From Dehalococcoidia bacterium (lineage in GTDB: Bacteria; Chloroflexota; Dehalococcoidia; SHYM01): 42,664 bases of DNA. The stretch lies in assembly GCA_009692805.1 (NCBI GenBank), contig SHYM01000004.1, positions 1 to 42,664 of the forward strand, given 5' to 3'. The position numbers and the translations under genes are program-made. Positions 8,330 to 17,308 of this stretch are shown piece by piece (position 1 is the stretch's first letter; the number at the start of each line of letters is the position of its first letter). A model generated the notes under the pieces. It made no database searches, was not told the DNA's origin, and saw only the letters and a list, made by a program, of their open reading frames with translations.

Positions 8330-9808
8330 CTAGATGAAATGCTCCGGCCCCAGCCCGGCAACCTTGGGAATGCGGAAGCCCACCTCCACGCAGCGCTTGG
8401 CGTTGGGGAAGACCTTGCCAGGGTTGAACAGCTGCTCCGCGCCGAAGGCCCGGCGGAGCTTGCCCATCGCCGCCAGGTCGGCCTCGGTGAAGAGCCAGGA
8501 CATATACTCCTGCTTCTCGACCCCGATGCCGTGCTCGCCGGTGAGCGTCCCTCCCGCCTCAACGCAGAGGCGCATGATCTCCGCGCCGACTTGCAGCACC
8601 CGCTCCGTGGCGCCGGGCACCCGTTCGTCGAAGAGGACGTTGGGATGAAGGTTGCCGTCGCCGGCGTGAAAGACGTTGGCGATGGCGAAACCGTGCTTGG
8701 CCCCGATCTCCCCCACCCGGCGCAGCACCTCGGGCAGCTTCGTGCGCGGCACCACCCCATCCAGGATGTAGTAGTTGGGCGCCAGCCGCCCCAGGGCGCC
8801 GATGGCCCCCTTACGGCCCGCCCACAGCCGCTCCCGCTCGGCCTCCAGCGAGGCCACCCGCAACTCCTGGGCGCCGTGGCGCTGGCAGATCGCCTGCGCC
8901 GCCTGCGCCTGGAGCTCCTCCTCCTCCTCCGGCAGGCCCTCCACCTCAATCAGGAGCACCGCGCCCGCGTCGGGCGGATAGCCGGCATGGACCGCCGGCT
9001 CCACCGCCTGGATGGTCAGCTTGTCCAGCATCTCCAGGGCCGCGGGCACCATGCCAGCGCCGATGATGTCGGACACCGCCCGGCTCGCCTGGTCCATCTC
9101 CGGAAAGGCGGCCAGGATAGTGCGTACCGCCTGCGGGAGACGGGACAGGCGCAGGACAACCTTGGTCGCAATGCCAAAGGTCCCCTCCGAGCCCACGAAA
9201 GCCCCCGTCAGGTCGTACCCAGGCAGCCCCGCGGTCTTGCCCCCCAGCCACACCAGCTCCCCGCTCGCCAGGCAGACCTCCAGGCCCAGCACGTAGTTGG
9301 TCGTGACCCCGTAGGCCAGGCAGTGAGGGCCGCCGGAATTCTCCGCCACGTTGCCGCCGATGGTGCATGCCTTCTGGCTGGAAGGATCGGGCACGTAGTG
9401 CAGGCCGTAGGGGGCCGCCGCCTGGGAGAGGTCTGCGTTCACCAGCCCGGGTTCCGCCACCCCCACCAGGTTGGCCGGGTCCAGCTCCAGGAGGCGCCGC
9501 ATGCTGCTGGTGCCGATTACCAGTCCCCCGGCGACGGCCAAGGCCCCGCCGCTGAGCCCCGTCCCCGCGCCCCTGGGGACGACCGGTATGCCCGCCGCCG
9601 CCGCCAGCCTCACCACCGCGGCCACCTCCTCCGCGGAGCCAGGCAGGACCACCGCCTCGGGAGCCCCCTTATCGATGGTAGCGTCGTACTCGTAGACCAG
9701 GAGGTCTTCGGGGCGCCAGAGCACGTTGGCGGCGCCGACGATCTGCCCCAGCTCGCGCAGGAGCCATCGCTCCGGCAGGGACTTGGGTAAGGGCCGCGCC
9801 GCGCTCAT
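8330..9808 (-). CDS. glcD: FAD-linked oxidase, glycolate oxidase subunit GlcD-like
   Basis: PRGAGTGLSGGA FAD-binding motif, NVAENSGGPHCLAYGVTTNYVLG, HAGDGNLHPN, GTLTGEHGIGVEK; ATG at 9808. Confidence 0.93.
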   Translation of the reverse strand: MSAARPLPKSLPERWLLRELGQIVGAANVLWRPEDLLVYEYDATIDKGAPEAVVLPGSAEEVAAVVRLAAAAGIPVVPRGAGTGLSGGALAVAGGLVIGTSSMRRLLELDPANLVGVAEPGLVNADLSQAAAPYGLHYVPDPSSQKACTIGGNVAENSGGPHCLAYGVTTNYVLGLEVCLASGELVWLGGKTAGLPGYDLTGAFVGSEGTFGIATKVVLRLSRLPQAVRTILAAFPEMDQASRAVSDIIGAGMVPAALEMLDKLTIQAVEPAVHAGYPPDAGAVLLIEVEGLPEEEEELQAQAAQAICQRHGAQELRVASLEAERERLWAGRKGAIGALGRLAPNYYILDGVVPRTKLPEVLRRVGEIGAKHGFAIANVFHAGDGNLHPNVLFDERVPGATERVLQVGAEIMRLCVEAGGTLTGEHGIGVEKQEYMSWLFTEADLAAMGKLRRAFGAEQLFNPGKVFPNAKRCVEVGFRIPKVAGLGPEHFI

Positions 9809-9928
9809 GCCCCTATGATACGGCACCGCCAGGGGCGGCACCGCTAGAGGCCTCGCCCACTGCCCTCAGCGATACTAGGGAGATATACTTGAGCCCGTCC
9901 CAGTGATGGCTGAGAAGGGGGCTCGTAT

Positions 9929-11263
9929 TTGGATGAAGTTTCGGGGGAGAGGACTCAGCAAGCTCGCGCCCTAGCTGTCCAGCTGCTGCGCCCTGCCCTG
10001 GCCGCCGTCTCGCCTGGAGCCTTCCTCCGGACCGCCCTGCGCTGGGACGGCCACCTGCTGACCGCTGGACCGCGATCCTACGACCTGGACCGCAAGCGGC
10101 GCGTCACCGTGGTAGGCGCCGGCAAGGCGAGCGCGGGGCTGGCCGAGGCCCTACAAAGCCTGCTGGGGGAACGCATCACCACCGGAGTCGTGGTGGTGCC
10201 GCAGGGCATCCAGGCATCCACCGGCCGGGTCCGCCTACAGACCGGCGGGCACCCTCTGCCCGACGCGGGCGGGGTCGCGGGGGCGCGGGCGGCTTTGGAG
10301 CTGGCGGCCAGCGCTGGCCCTGAAGACCTACTGGTATGCCTGTTGACGGGAGGCGCCTCCGCCCTCTGGCCCACCCCGACGGCGGGCTTATCCTTGGAGG
10401 ACAAGCAACTGACCACGGCGCTGCTGGTGCGCAGCGGCGCGGCCATCGGGGAGATCAACACGGTGCGCAAGCACCTCTCGCGGATCAAGGGGGGAGGGCT
10501 GGCCCGGGCGACGGGTGGGGCCGCCCTGCTGAGCCTGATAATATCCGATGTAGTGGGCGACGACCTGGCCACCATCGGCAGCGGGCCCACCGCCCCCGAC
10601 GCCACCACCTACGCCGACGCCATTGCAGTGCTCGAACGCCACGGCCTGTGGGAGAGGCTACCAGGCGCTGTCCGGCAGCACCTTCAGGCGGGCCAGGCGG
10701 GGCTGGCGCCGGAGACGCCCAAGCCGGGCGACCCCTGCTTCCAGCCGGTGCAGAACCTGCTGCTGGGCAACGGCTCCACGGCCCTAGCCGCCGCCGCCGC
10801 GACCGCCCGGGCCCAGGGCCTGCGCCCTATCACCAGCGCCGAACCCGTGCTGGGCGAAGCGCGGCAAGCCGGACGCCGCCTGGGCCGCACCCTGCGGGAG
10901 CTAGCGCATACGCAGCGCGGGGCCTGTTTCCTGGCCGCGGGGGAGCCGACGGTCACCGTCCGAGGGACGGGCATAGGTGGACGCACCCTGGAGCTGGCCC
11001 TGGGCGCGGCCCAGGAGCTCAGCGGCACCGCCGGGGTCGCCTTGCTGGCCTGCGCCACCGACGGGCAGGATGGCCCCTCGGGGGCTGCCGGGGCCATCGT
11101 CGACGGCGTCACCATCCAGCGCGCCGCGGGGCTGGGGCTCGATGTGGAGCGCAGCCTGATGAACAACGATACCCTGCCCCTCTTCCACGCCCTGGGCGAC
11201 CTGATAGTTACGGGGCCCACGGGCACCAACGTGGCCGACATCTACCTGGGAGTGATCCTGTAG
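9929..11263 (+). CDS. Glycerate 2-kinase (DUF4147/MOFRL family)
   Basis: VVGAGKASAGLAEAL, LLTGGASALW, NTVRKHLSRIKGGGLA, ATDGQDGPSGAAGAIVDG, TGPTGTNVADIYLGVI; TTG start. Confidence 0.92.
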   Translation: MDEVSGERTQQARALAVQLLRPALAAVSPGAFLRTALRWDGHLLTAGPRSYDLDRKRRVTVVGAGKASAGLAEALQSLLGERITTGVVVVPQGIQASTGRVRLQTGGHPLPDAGGVAGARAALELAASAGPEDLLVCLLTGGASALWPTPTAGLSLEDKQLTTALLVRSGAAIGEINTVRKHLSRIKGGGLARATGGAALLSLIISDVVGDDLATIGSGPTAPDATTYADAIAVLERHGLWERLPGAVRQHLQAGQAGLAPETPKPGDPCFQPVQNLLLGNGSTALAAAAATARAQGLRPITSAEPVLGEARQAGRRLGRTLRELAHTQRGACFLAAGEPTVTVRGTGIGGRTLELALGAAQELSGTAGVALLACATDGQDGPSGAAGAIVDGVTIQRAAGLGLDVERSLMNNDTLPLFHALGDLIVTGPTGTNVADIYLGVIL

Positions 11264-11273
11264 TGGGGACAGC

Positions 11274-11525
11274 TTGCAACGCCACGCCCTAGTCCTGCTA
11301 GCGGTAGCGGCCAGCTTGCTCCTCGGCTGCGATGGCGGCGCGTTGTCCCAGGACGAGGATGCTCCACCCGCCACGGCGACCGCCCTCGTGGCCCCAGCGA
11401 CTGCGCCGCGCTCTTCTACGCCCACGCTGTTACCCCCAGCGGTGCCGGCGACCGCCACCGCCACGCCCACGGCAACCCCGGCGCTGGCACCGCCGCCGAC
11501 GCTCTCGCCGGCGACGGGCCAACCT
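11274..11525 (+). pseudogene. Lipoprotein N-terminus truncated at the island junction
   Basis: Signal peptide/lipobox VAASLLLGCDG followed by Pro/Thr/Ala linker; after about 11525 sequence becomes antisense to the DrmA-like frame. Confidence 0.55.
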
Positions 11526-12405
11526 GCCGCCGCACGGTTGGGGCTTCGGTACGGGGAATCTCGGCGCGGGGTACAACGACGGTCTTGATACGGTTGGCCC
11601 TGCCGGGTTGGGCCGGCGACGGGGTGGCTTCGACACTGACGCCGTGTCCGGTGGCGAACTCGATGGAATCCCGGTAGAGGAGTTCCAGGGTGCCCTCTTC
11701 CTCTTCCTTTGTGGTGCCGGCTCCGGGGAGGGCCTCCTTGCGGCCGATGAAAGGCGCCTGGCCGTCCACCCCATCGACTACCAGCTCAGCTTGGAAGAGC
11801 CATGCCGAGTCTCCATTGACTGATGGCTTCTCCTGCTCGTTGACGAGGAAGAGGCTGACGTAGCGGGCGTATTTGCGCTTGACGCAGACGCCGCGGACGA
11901 CGACGTCCGGGTAGTCGGTTGTGGGAACGAAGGGGCCGATGGGGCCCTCGGTCAGAGTAAGCAGGAAGCTGCCAGAGATGGGCTCCCTCTGCCACCAGCG
12001 GGAGGGTTTGCCGTCTTTGTCAAGCTTCTCCTCATCTTCGACCTTGGCGTAGCGACCCCAGGAAGCCGTGACGTGGACGTGTTCAGTGCCGGGGGCGGCG
12101 GCGAAAGAGAGGCCGGAGGCGGACGGGAGGAGCATCTTGGCCGCCGTGCGTTCTTCCGGTTCATCGTCGCCAGACTCTTCCTCACCACCTGTGCCCTCGG
12201 CGCTGTTGTCGCGCTCCGGGCCGGCGCCGACGGTGTCGCGCGAGGCAAGCATGCCGAGGGCATACCACTCGCTGATGCGCTCCTCGCCTGGGATTCGTTC
12301 CTCTTCGCCGTTGATGGGACCCAACAGGTCGCGGACAATGAGGTCTTCAAGCTCGGCGCGGAGGGTGGTTGGCGTGGGCTGTACCTGCAGGTTAGTCGTC
12401 GTCAT
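11525..12405 (-). pseudogene. drmA: N-terminal fragment of DISARM DrmA-like helicase
   Basis: TTLRAELEDLIVRDLLGPINGEEERIPGEERISEWYALGMLASRD, KMLLPSASGLSFAAAPGTEHVHVTASWGRY, ending ..VPRAEIPRTEAPTV; ATG at 12405; helicase motor domains absent. Confidence 0.62.
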
Positions 12406-14224
12406 CTTCAGCCTTGTCGTCAGTCGCCGTTGGAGGCGTTTCAGCGCTGGAAACGGCACTGGGCTTGCCCATAGCGGCTTCCACCTTCTGAAGTAACGCG
12501 CGCTCCCGAGCGGCCATGAACGCTCGGAAGTCATCGGAGCGAAGCAGCGCTGGCTCCACGAGATGGGTAGTGACGTTCTGATCGAGCGTCGTTGCGTCAA
12601 TGTCAGCGCCTTTGGCCACCCGCACTACGTAGTCACTAGGGGCACGGCCGCCAATGACGCGGTTCGTACGCGCGGACAGGGGAGTCTTGTTGATGACCGC
12701 ATCATATGCGTTTCGCGGGATCCCCTGACTCTCGCACCAGGCTTGAGGGAAAATGTGATGGATATCGATTGCATTGTCGAAGTACGCCTGAACGCTCGCC
12801 GGCTCTCCGGTCCGCCAGTCTGCCGCACCGGCCTTCAATAGCAAGGCGTATATCCCCTTGTAGGCAGCGCTACCTCGGGTGCGCAGTGTGGAGAGGCGTG
12901 ATGGCTGGAATAGGGCGTCGGCAATGGTCCGCGGTTCTCCGTCGGTGCCGCGCACCCAACCCACGACATCCGGCAGGTCGCGGCTGAACCGTGTCTCGGT
13001 GGTCCCGCCGTAGAGCTCACCGAGCACTCCACACCAGAACCACTTGGCGATCTTCTCTTGAGTGCCCTGGTTCTCGCCCAATGGCCCGAGGACTGTGAAA
13101 ATGGCGGACAAAGGCACGAGTTGGGTGCCATATGGGAGGAAGCGTGGGTCGTAAAAATGTTGGGTGTGCAAGAACTTGGCTGCGCTGCGCAGCCCCTTCA
13201 TGACCTGAGGAGCCCACCGGTCGTACTGTTCCAACTCCAAGTCGAGCATGTCTTCACGGCGGCAGCCGATACGCAGGGCGCGTTCCGTAGGAGCCGCTGC
13301 TTTGAGCGCCGCCTCGCGCTTCTCCTAGGTGGAGACGAGCGTAACTGTCTGGAGAAAGTCTGTGTTGGAGAAGTTGTTGACGATCTTGGTGTCCCACCGG
13401 CGTAACTCCGCCCGTCGGTCGTCCCAGTCCTTGCGCAGGTCGAATTCGTCCGCAGCAAAGGTCGCTGTAAGCAACTCGAACACGTTCAGCGTCACGCCGC
13501 CGGTGTTTACCTTCTCGAACACCTGGCAGACTGCCCGGCGCTCGGTGTCTTTGCCGAGCTCAATGACCGGAAGCTAGTATTTCTCGAAGCGGTCGAGAAC
13601 CTCCCGGTTGAAACGGTTCCAGAGCTGCATCTTGTCCTTGGCGTAGTCCCAGTGCTCCTGGAACCCCATGTACCAGTCGTCGTGATCGAACAGTTGGTTC
13701 AGTGGGAATAGGCGTGCGGCATACTCCCTGTCCCGATCGGAGTAGTCTTCGATAACTTCGCCCCGGAAGTTGCGGAGCTTGCGGTCCGGTGGGAGCCAGC
13801 GGATGGCTTCCTCGCGGTCGGTCTCCCCATCGAGGGCCATTTGCATGTCCATGTACAGCCACCCTTGGATAGGGTGGTTGCGAACGTCGCGCGCCTTCAC
13901 TGGGGTCTGCAGCATAAGCGCCTGGAACAACGATGTGAGGCGTTGCTGGCCGTCGAGAATCAGCCGTTCCGCCTTGGCGCCCGCCGGCGGCGTAGCACCC
14001 TCAATGGCCCGCTGCTTGAAGCGAACGCTATCGCCGCCGGTGCGCAGCATCATGATGGTGCCGACGGGGTAGGCAAGTGAGACGCTGGCCAACAGGCTGA
14101 TAATGTTGGCGTCAGGCCACCGCCAATCGCGCTGGAACTCCGGGAGTTGGGTTTTCCCAGCTTCCACCTCAGCTAGAATCGCCTGCATGAACTCCTTTTC
14201 GATCCCGAAGGCCTCGACTGCCAT
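12392..14224 (-). pseudogene. GmrSD-like DUF262 + DUF1524 (HNH) protein, one frame interrupted by two TAG codons
   Basis: LPEFQRDWRWPD, LILDGQQRLTSLFQAL (DUF262); VFEKVNTGGVTLNVFELLTA; IDIHHIFPQAW...INKTPLSARTNRVIGG (DUF1524-like). TAG at 13574-13576 and 13325-13327; the three ORFs share one frame; real stop TAA at 12392-12394. Confidence 0.8.
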
Positions 14225-14512
14225 TAGTCCTCCCTGTCGGTGAGTAGGTCGTGTTGTCCGGTGAGCGTGGTCTGTCGCTTGCCCCTGCTAGCTGACTTCT
14301 TCTTGTCATGGAGGCCAGCAGCGACCTCGTCGGCGTAGCGTCTGTGATTCAGTTCGAGCAGCCGATCGAGGATTTCGGGACGAGCATCTGGACTGATGGT
14401 GAACCTGAGACCTTGGGACGTTGGATGGAAGCCATGATCCAGCGGTAGATCGTTCCAACCGTAGGCGTCGCGGACCGCGTTGTCGAGCGTTGCGTGTAAG
14501 TCACGCAGCGAG
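14223..14512 (-). pseudogene. C-terminal fragment of an Eco57I/DrmMI-type DNA methyltransferase
   Basis: Translated minus strand: SLRDLHATLDNAVRDAYGWNDLPLDHGFHPTSQGLRFTISPDARPEILDRLLELNHRRYADEVAAGLHDKKKSASRGKRQTTLTGQHDLLTDRED*; TAATG overlap with the GmrSD start. Confidence 0.6.
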
Positions 14513-15703
14513 GGAATCCATCATCTTCCAGACCCTTTCGGCCGTCTCCACGCCTATACCCGGCGAGAGCTCGAATCCCTGCCGTGCCAGGGCCCGTTCC
14601 AGGGCCGAGAGCACCATGAGCGCGTTCTGCTTGCTAGAGGAGTACCCCATGAGCCCGATGCGCCAGATCTTGCCCCGCAGCTCGCCCAGGCCGCCGCCAA
14701 TCTCGATGCCTTCTTCATTGAGCAGGGCCTGTCGGACCCGCAGCTCATCGATGCCATCCGGCACCCGTACCGCCGTCAGGACGCTCAACCTGCGGCCCTC
14801 TTGCGCGAAGAGCTTCAGCCCCATCGCCTCCAAGCCGCCCTGGAGCGCCGCCCCATTGGTCAGGTGGCGTTTGAACTGCGCCGCCAGCCCCTCCGCCAGC
14901 ACCATACGCAGGGCTTCCCGCAGGGCGAGCACGAGAGGGCTGGAGGCGGTGTGGTGGTACGTCCGGGGCGATCCCATCCAGTAATCCCGCAGCAGGGAGA
15001 TATCCAAGTACCAGCTCTGGACCTTGGACTGCCGCTTGGCCAAAGCCTCCAGGGCCCTGTCGCCGAAGGTGATGGGGGCGAGGCCGGGCGGTGCGCCGAG
15101 GCATTTCTGGGTGCCGCTATAGCAGATATCTATGCCCCAGTCGTCGACGGCCACCGCGTGGCCGCCCAGAGAGGTTACCGCATCGACGATGAGGAGCGCC
15201 CCGTGCTCCTGGGCCAGCCGCCCGATGTCTTCCAGGGGCTGCAAGACACCGGTGGAGGTCTCCGCGTGGACCACGGCGATGGCCTTGACCCGGGCCTGGC
15301 GCCGCAGGGCTGACTCAATGGCCTCGGGGGCGATAACGCGCCCCCAATCCGCCTCCACCGGCACCGGCCGCGCGCCGCAGCGGGCCGCCATCTCCATCAT
15401 CCGGGTGCCGAAGTAGCCGTTCACCCCCACCACTATGGTGTCGCCGGGCTCCAGGGCGTTGCAAAGGGCCGCCTCCATCCCCGAGGAGCCGGTGCCAGAA
15501 AGGGGGAGGGTCAGTGCGTTGTGGGTCTGGAATACCTGGCGCAGGAGGGCCATGGTATCGTCCATAACCTTGATAAAGGCAGGGTCCATATGCCCCAGCA
15601 CCGGCGCCGCGAGGGCGGCTGTCACCTGGGGGTGGACGCTGCTGGGCCCCGGCCCCAACAGGACCCTCACGGGCGTCGCGGTCTCACCTGATGGTCCAGC
15701 CAT
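14501..15703 (-). CDS. Alanine/serine-glyoxylate aminotransferase family protein
   Basis: LLGPGPSSVHPQV, LSGTGSSGMEAAL, VDAVTSLGGHAVAVDDWGIDICYSGTQKCLGAPPG; ATG at 15703. Confidence 0.92.
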   Translation of the reverse strand: MAGPSGETATPVRVLLGPGPSSVHPQVTAALAAPVLGHMDPAFIKVMDDTMALLRQVFQTHNALTLPLSGTGSSGMEAALCNALEPGDTIVVGVNGYFGTRMMEMAARCGARPVPVEADWGRVIAPEAIESALRRQARVKAIAVVHAETSTGVLQPLEDIGRLAQEHGALLIVDAVTSLGGHAVAVDDWGIDICYSGTQKCLGAPPGLAPITFGDRALEALAKRQSKVQSWYLDISLLRDYWMGSPRTYHHTASSPLVLALREALRMVLAEGLAAQFKRHLTNGAALQGGLEAMGLKLFAQEGRRLSVLTAVRVPDGIDELRVRQALLNEEGIEIGGGLGELRGKIWRIGLMGYSSSKQNALMVLSALERALARQGFELSPGIGVETAERVWKMMDSLAA

Positions 15704-15839
15704 AGGCCTCCTTTCCTCAGCGCCGCCCATGGTAGCATGTCCGGCGGCTGGCGCACGCGGGGCCGCCTAACTCTTGGCAGGCCGCCGCCGCCTTGGTACA
15801 ATGAGGCGCCGTGATGAAATTCACCATGGGAGGTGGGAC

Positions 15840-16226
15840 ATGACCACGATGAAATCCATCGCAGAGATGACCAAGGTCGCCCTACGCAAGGACCTAACGC
15901 CTGGCACGTCCAAGGCTGTGGAGGCAGGCGGGCAGAAAATACTCCTTGTGTACGCGGGAGGCGACTACTTCGCCCTGGACAACCGCTGCTCGGGCTGCGG
16001 GGGCGAGCTCCAGGACGCCAGGGTATCCGTTGGCATGCTATCCTGCGCTCGGTGCCCCTCCATGTACTATTACCGCCACGGCGGCGTGAAGAGGGCCCCG
16101 GCGGCGGAGCCGCTGAAGGCGTATCAGCTCCGCTACGACTCCGAAGCTATCTACGTGGGGCCGGAGAAGGGGATCAAGATCAAAGAGCACAAGGTGGTTA
16201 CCAAGGAGACTCCCATCAAGTGGTAG
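15840..16226 (+). CDS. Rieske-like small metalloprotein with a four-Cys ligand pattern
   Basis: ALDNRCSGCGGELQDA...MLSCARCPSMYYYRHGG fits the Rieske layout with CSGC/CARC in place of CxH/CxxH; ATG at 15840. Confidence 0.7.
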   Translation: MTTMKSIAEMTKVALRKDLTPGTSKAVEAGGQKILLVYAGGDYFALDNRCSGCGGELQDARVSVGMLSCARCPSMYYYRHGGVKRAPAAEPLKAYQLRYDSEAIYVGPEKGIKIKEHKVVTKETPIKW

Positions 16227-16239
16227 CAGCCTCGCTGCC

Positions 16240-16279
16240 AAGGCAGGGGCGGTGGCTGCGGCCACCGCCCCTGCCTTTT
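16240..16279 (+). terminator. Intrinsic terminator after the Rieske-like gene
   Basis: Perfect 17-bp stem aaggcaggggcggtggc-tgcg-gccaccgcccctgcctt then TT. Confidence 0.88.
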
Positions 16280-16302
16280 GGCCCTTGGACCTGGTCTGCG
16301 AG

Positions 16303-17037
16303 ATGAGTGCCGCGAGCGGGGCGGTAGCCTTTGTCGATTTCGACCGCACCCTAAGCGACGCTGATAGCGTCATGTCTGAGATCCTTGACGGCGTGCTGGG
16401 GCTCACGGGGCTGCAAGCAGTGCAAGCCTTCGCCCAGGCCCACGAGGTGGTCCACGAACGCTACCCCGAACGTCACGACGACCGCCGTCTCACCTTCCAG
16501 CTACTCTTGGAGCAACACCAGCCCCCAAGCAGCGCTGCCGCCGTCGACAAGGTGCAAGAGCGCTACGACGAGGCGTGGAGCAGCTCTTGGCGCTCGCCCC
16601 GTCTCTTCCCCGACGCCCTGCCCTTTCTCCGGGGACTGAGGGCGCAGGGCCTGCGCCTCTACCTGGCCACGGGCGACCACGCGCCACAGAAGGCCGCGCA
16701 CCTGCTCCGCCTCGCGGGCGAGCCCCTCCTGCTGGGAGCCTTCGACCCCGAGGCGCTGGGCCACGAGAAAGGCTCCCGCGGCTACGTGCTGCGCGCCCTG
16801 GAGCTGGCGGGCTCCCCCGCGCCCCAGGCCGTGTGGGTCGTGGGCGATAGCCTGCGCAACGATATCGAACCAGCCCGGCAGGCGGGGCTGCGGGCGCTGT
16901 GGGTGAACCGCAACGGTGCGCCGCTGCGGCCCCAAGACCCGGCGCCCACTTACGCGGTGCGCGACCTCCAGGAAGCCCTGGCCCTCATCTGTCGAGCGCC
17001 AGCACAACGGGGGCCGGAGCGTCAAGACTGGGGGTAG
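16303..17037 (+). CDS. HAD-superfamily hydrolase
   Basis: FVDFDRTLSDADS, ATGDHAPQKA, WVVGDSLRNDIEPARQAGLRALWVNR. Confidence 0.88.
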   Translation: MSAASGAVAFVDFDRTLSDADSVMSEILDGVLGLTGLQAVQAFAQAHEVVHERYPERHDDRRLTFQLLLEQHQPPSSAAAVDKVQERYDEAWSSSWRSPRLFPDALPFLRGLRAQGLRLYLATGDHAPQKAAHLLRLAGEPLLLGAFDPEALGHEKGSRGYVLRALELAGSPAPQAVWVVGDSLRNDIEPARQAGLRALWVNRNGAPLRPQDPAPTYAVRDLQEALALICRAPAQRGPERQDWG

Positions 17038-17068
17038 CCTCATGGCAGCCAGGGCAGACGAAGCTAAA

Positions 17069-17101
17069 AGAAGAGGGGGCCTGCCGCAGGCCCCCTCTTC
17101 T
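17069..17101 (+). terminator. Hairpin terminator after the HAD gene
   Basis: agaagagggggcct / aggccccctcttct perfect 14-bp arms. Confidence 0.8.
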
Positions 17102-17144
17102 ACCACACCCCTGTCACCCGAGCCCGCCGGAGGCGGGCGAAGTA

Positions 17145-17306
17145 GAGCTTCGCACTAAAAGGGCATCCTGCCAGCCCGCCTACGGCGGGAGGGAGTGCAG
17201 AATCCCGATGCTCGGGATCTGCCGGGGATCGAAGTCCCGACCCTCGGGATTCTGACCCTTTTATACTACCCCCTTCCTGGCCAGGAAGGGGGCCGGGGGG
17301 ATGGTC
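17145..17306. repeat. Composite intergenic repeat (tcccgaN..tcggga hairpins plus cccccttcctggccaggaagggggcc module)
   Basis: gaatcccgatgctcgggat...cccgaccctcgggattc; cccccttcctggccaggaaggggg shared with 1610 and 31622 regions. Confidence 0.7.
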
Positions 17307-17308
17307 AG

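Noticed and set aside
8303-9790. 495-aa plus-strand ORF
   Set aside because: Antisense to the clearly supported glcD; low-complexity Arg/Gln/Pro/His composition typical of GC-rich shadow ORFs.
10336-11292. 318-aa plus-strand ORF
   Set aside because: Alternative frame of the glycerate kinase gene; no recognisable motifs.
11416-11525. C-terminal tail of the 394-aa DrmA-like ORF
   Set aside because: This part is antisense to the lipoprotein linker and is read-through past the junction, not DrmA.
12392-14224. Genome-wide reassignment of TAG
   Set aside because: Many intact genes in the window end in TAG (e.g. 3596, 4651, 7588, 8330, 11263), so the host uses TAG as stop. Recoding could only apply to the donor of the island.
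11500-14515. Simple transposon-style insertion of the island into the lipoprotein gene
   Set aside because: No lipoprotein remainder, target-site duplication or transposase/integrase was found at the other boundary.
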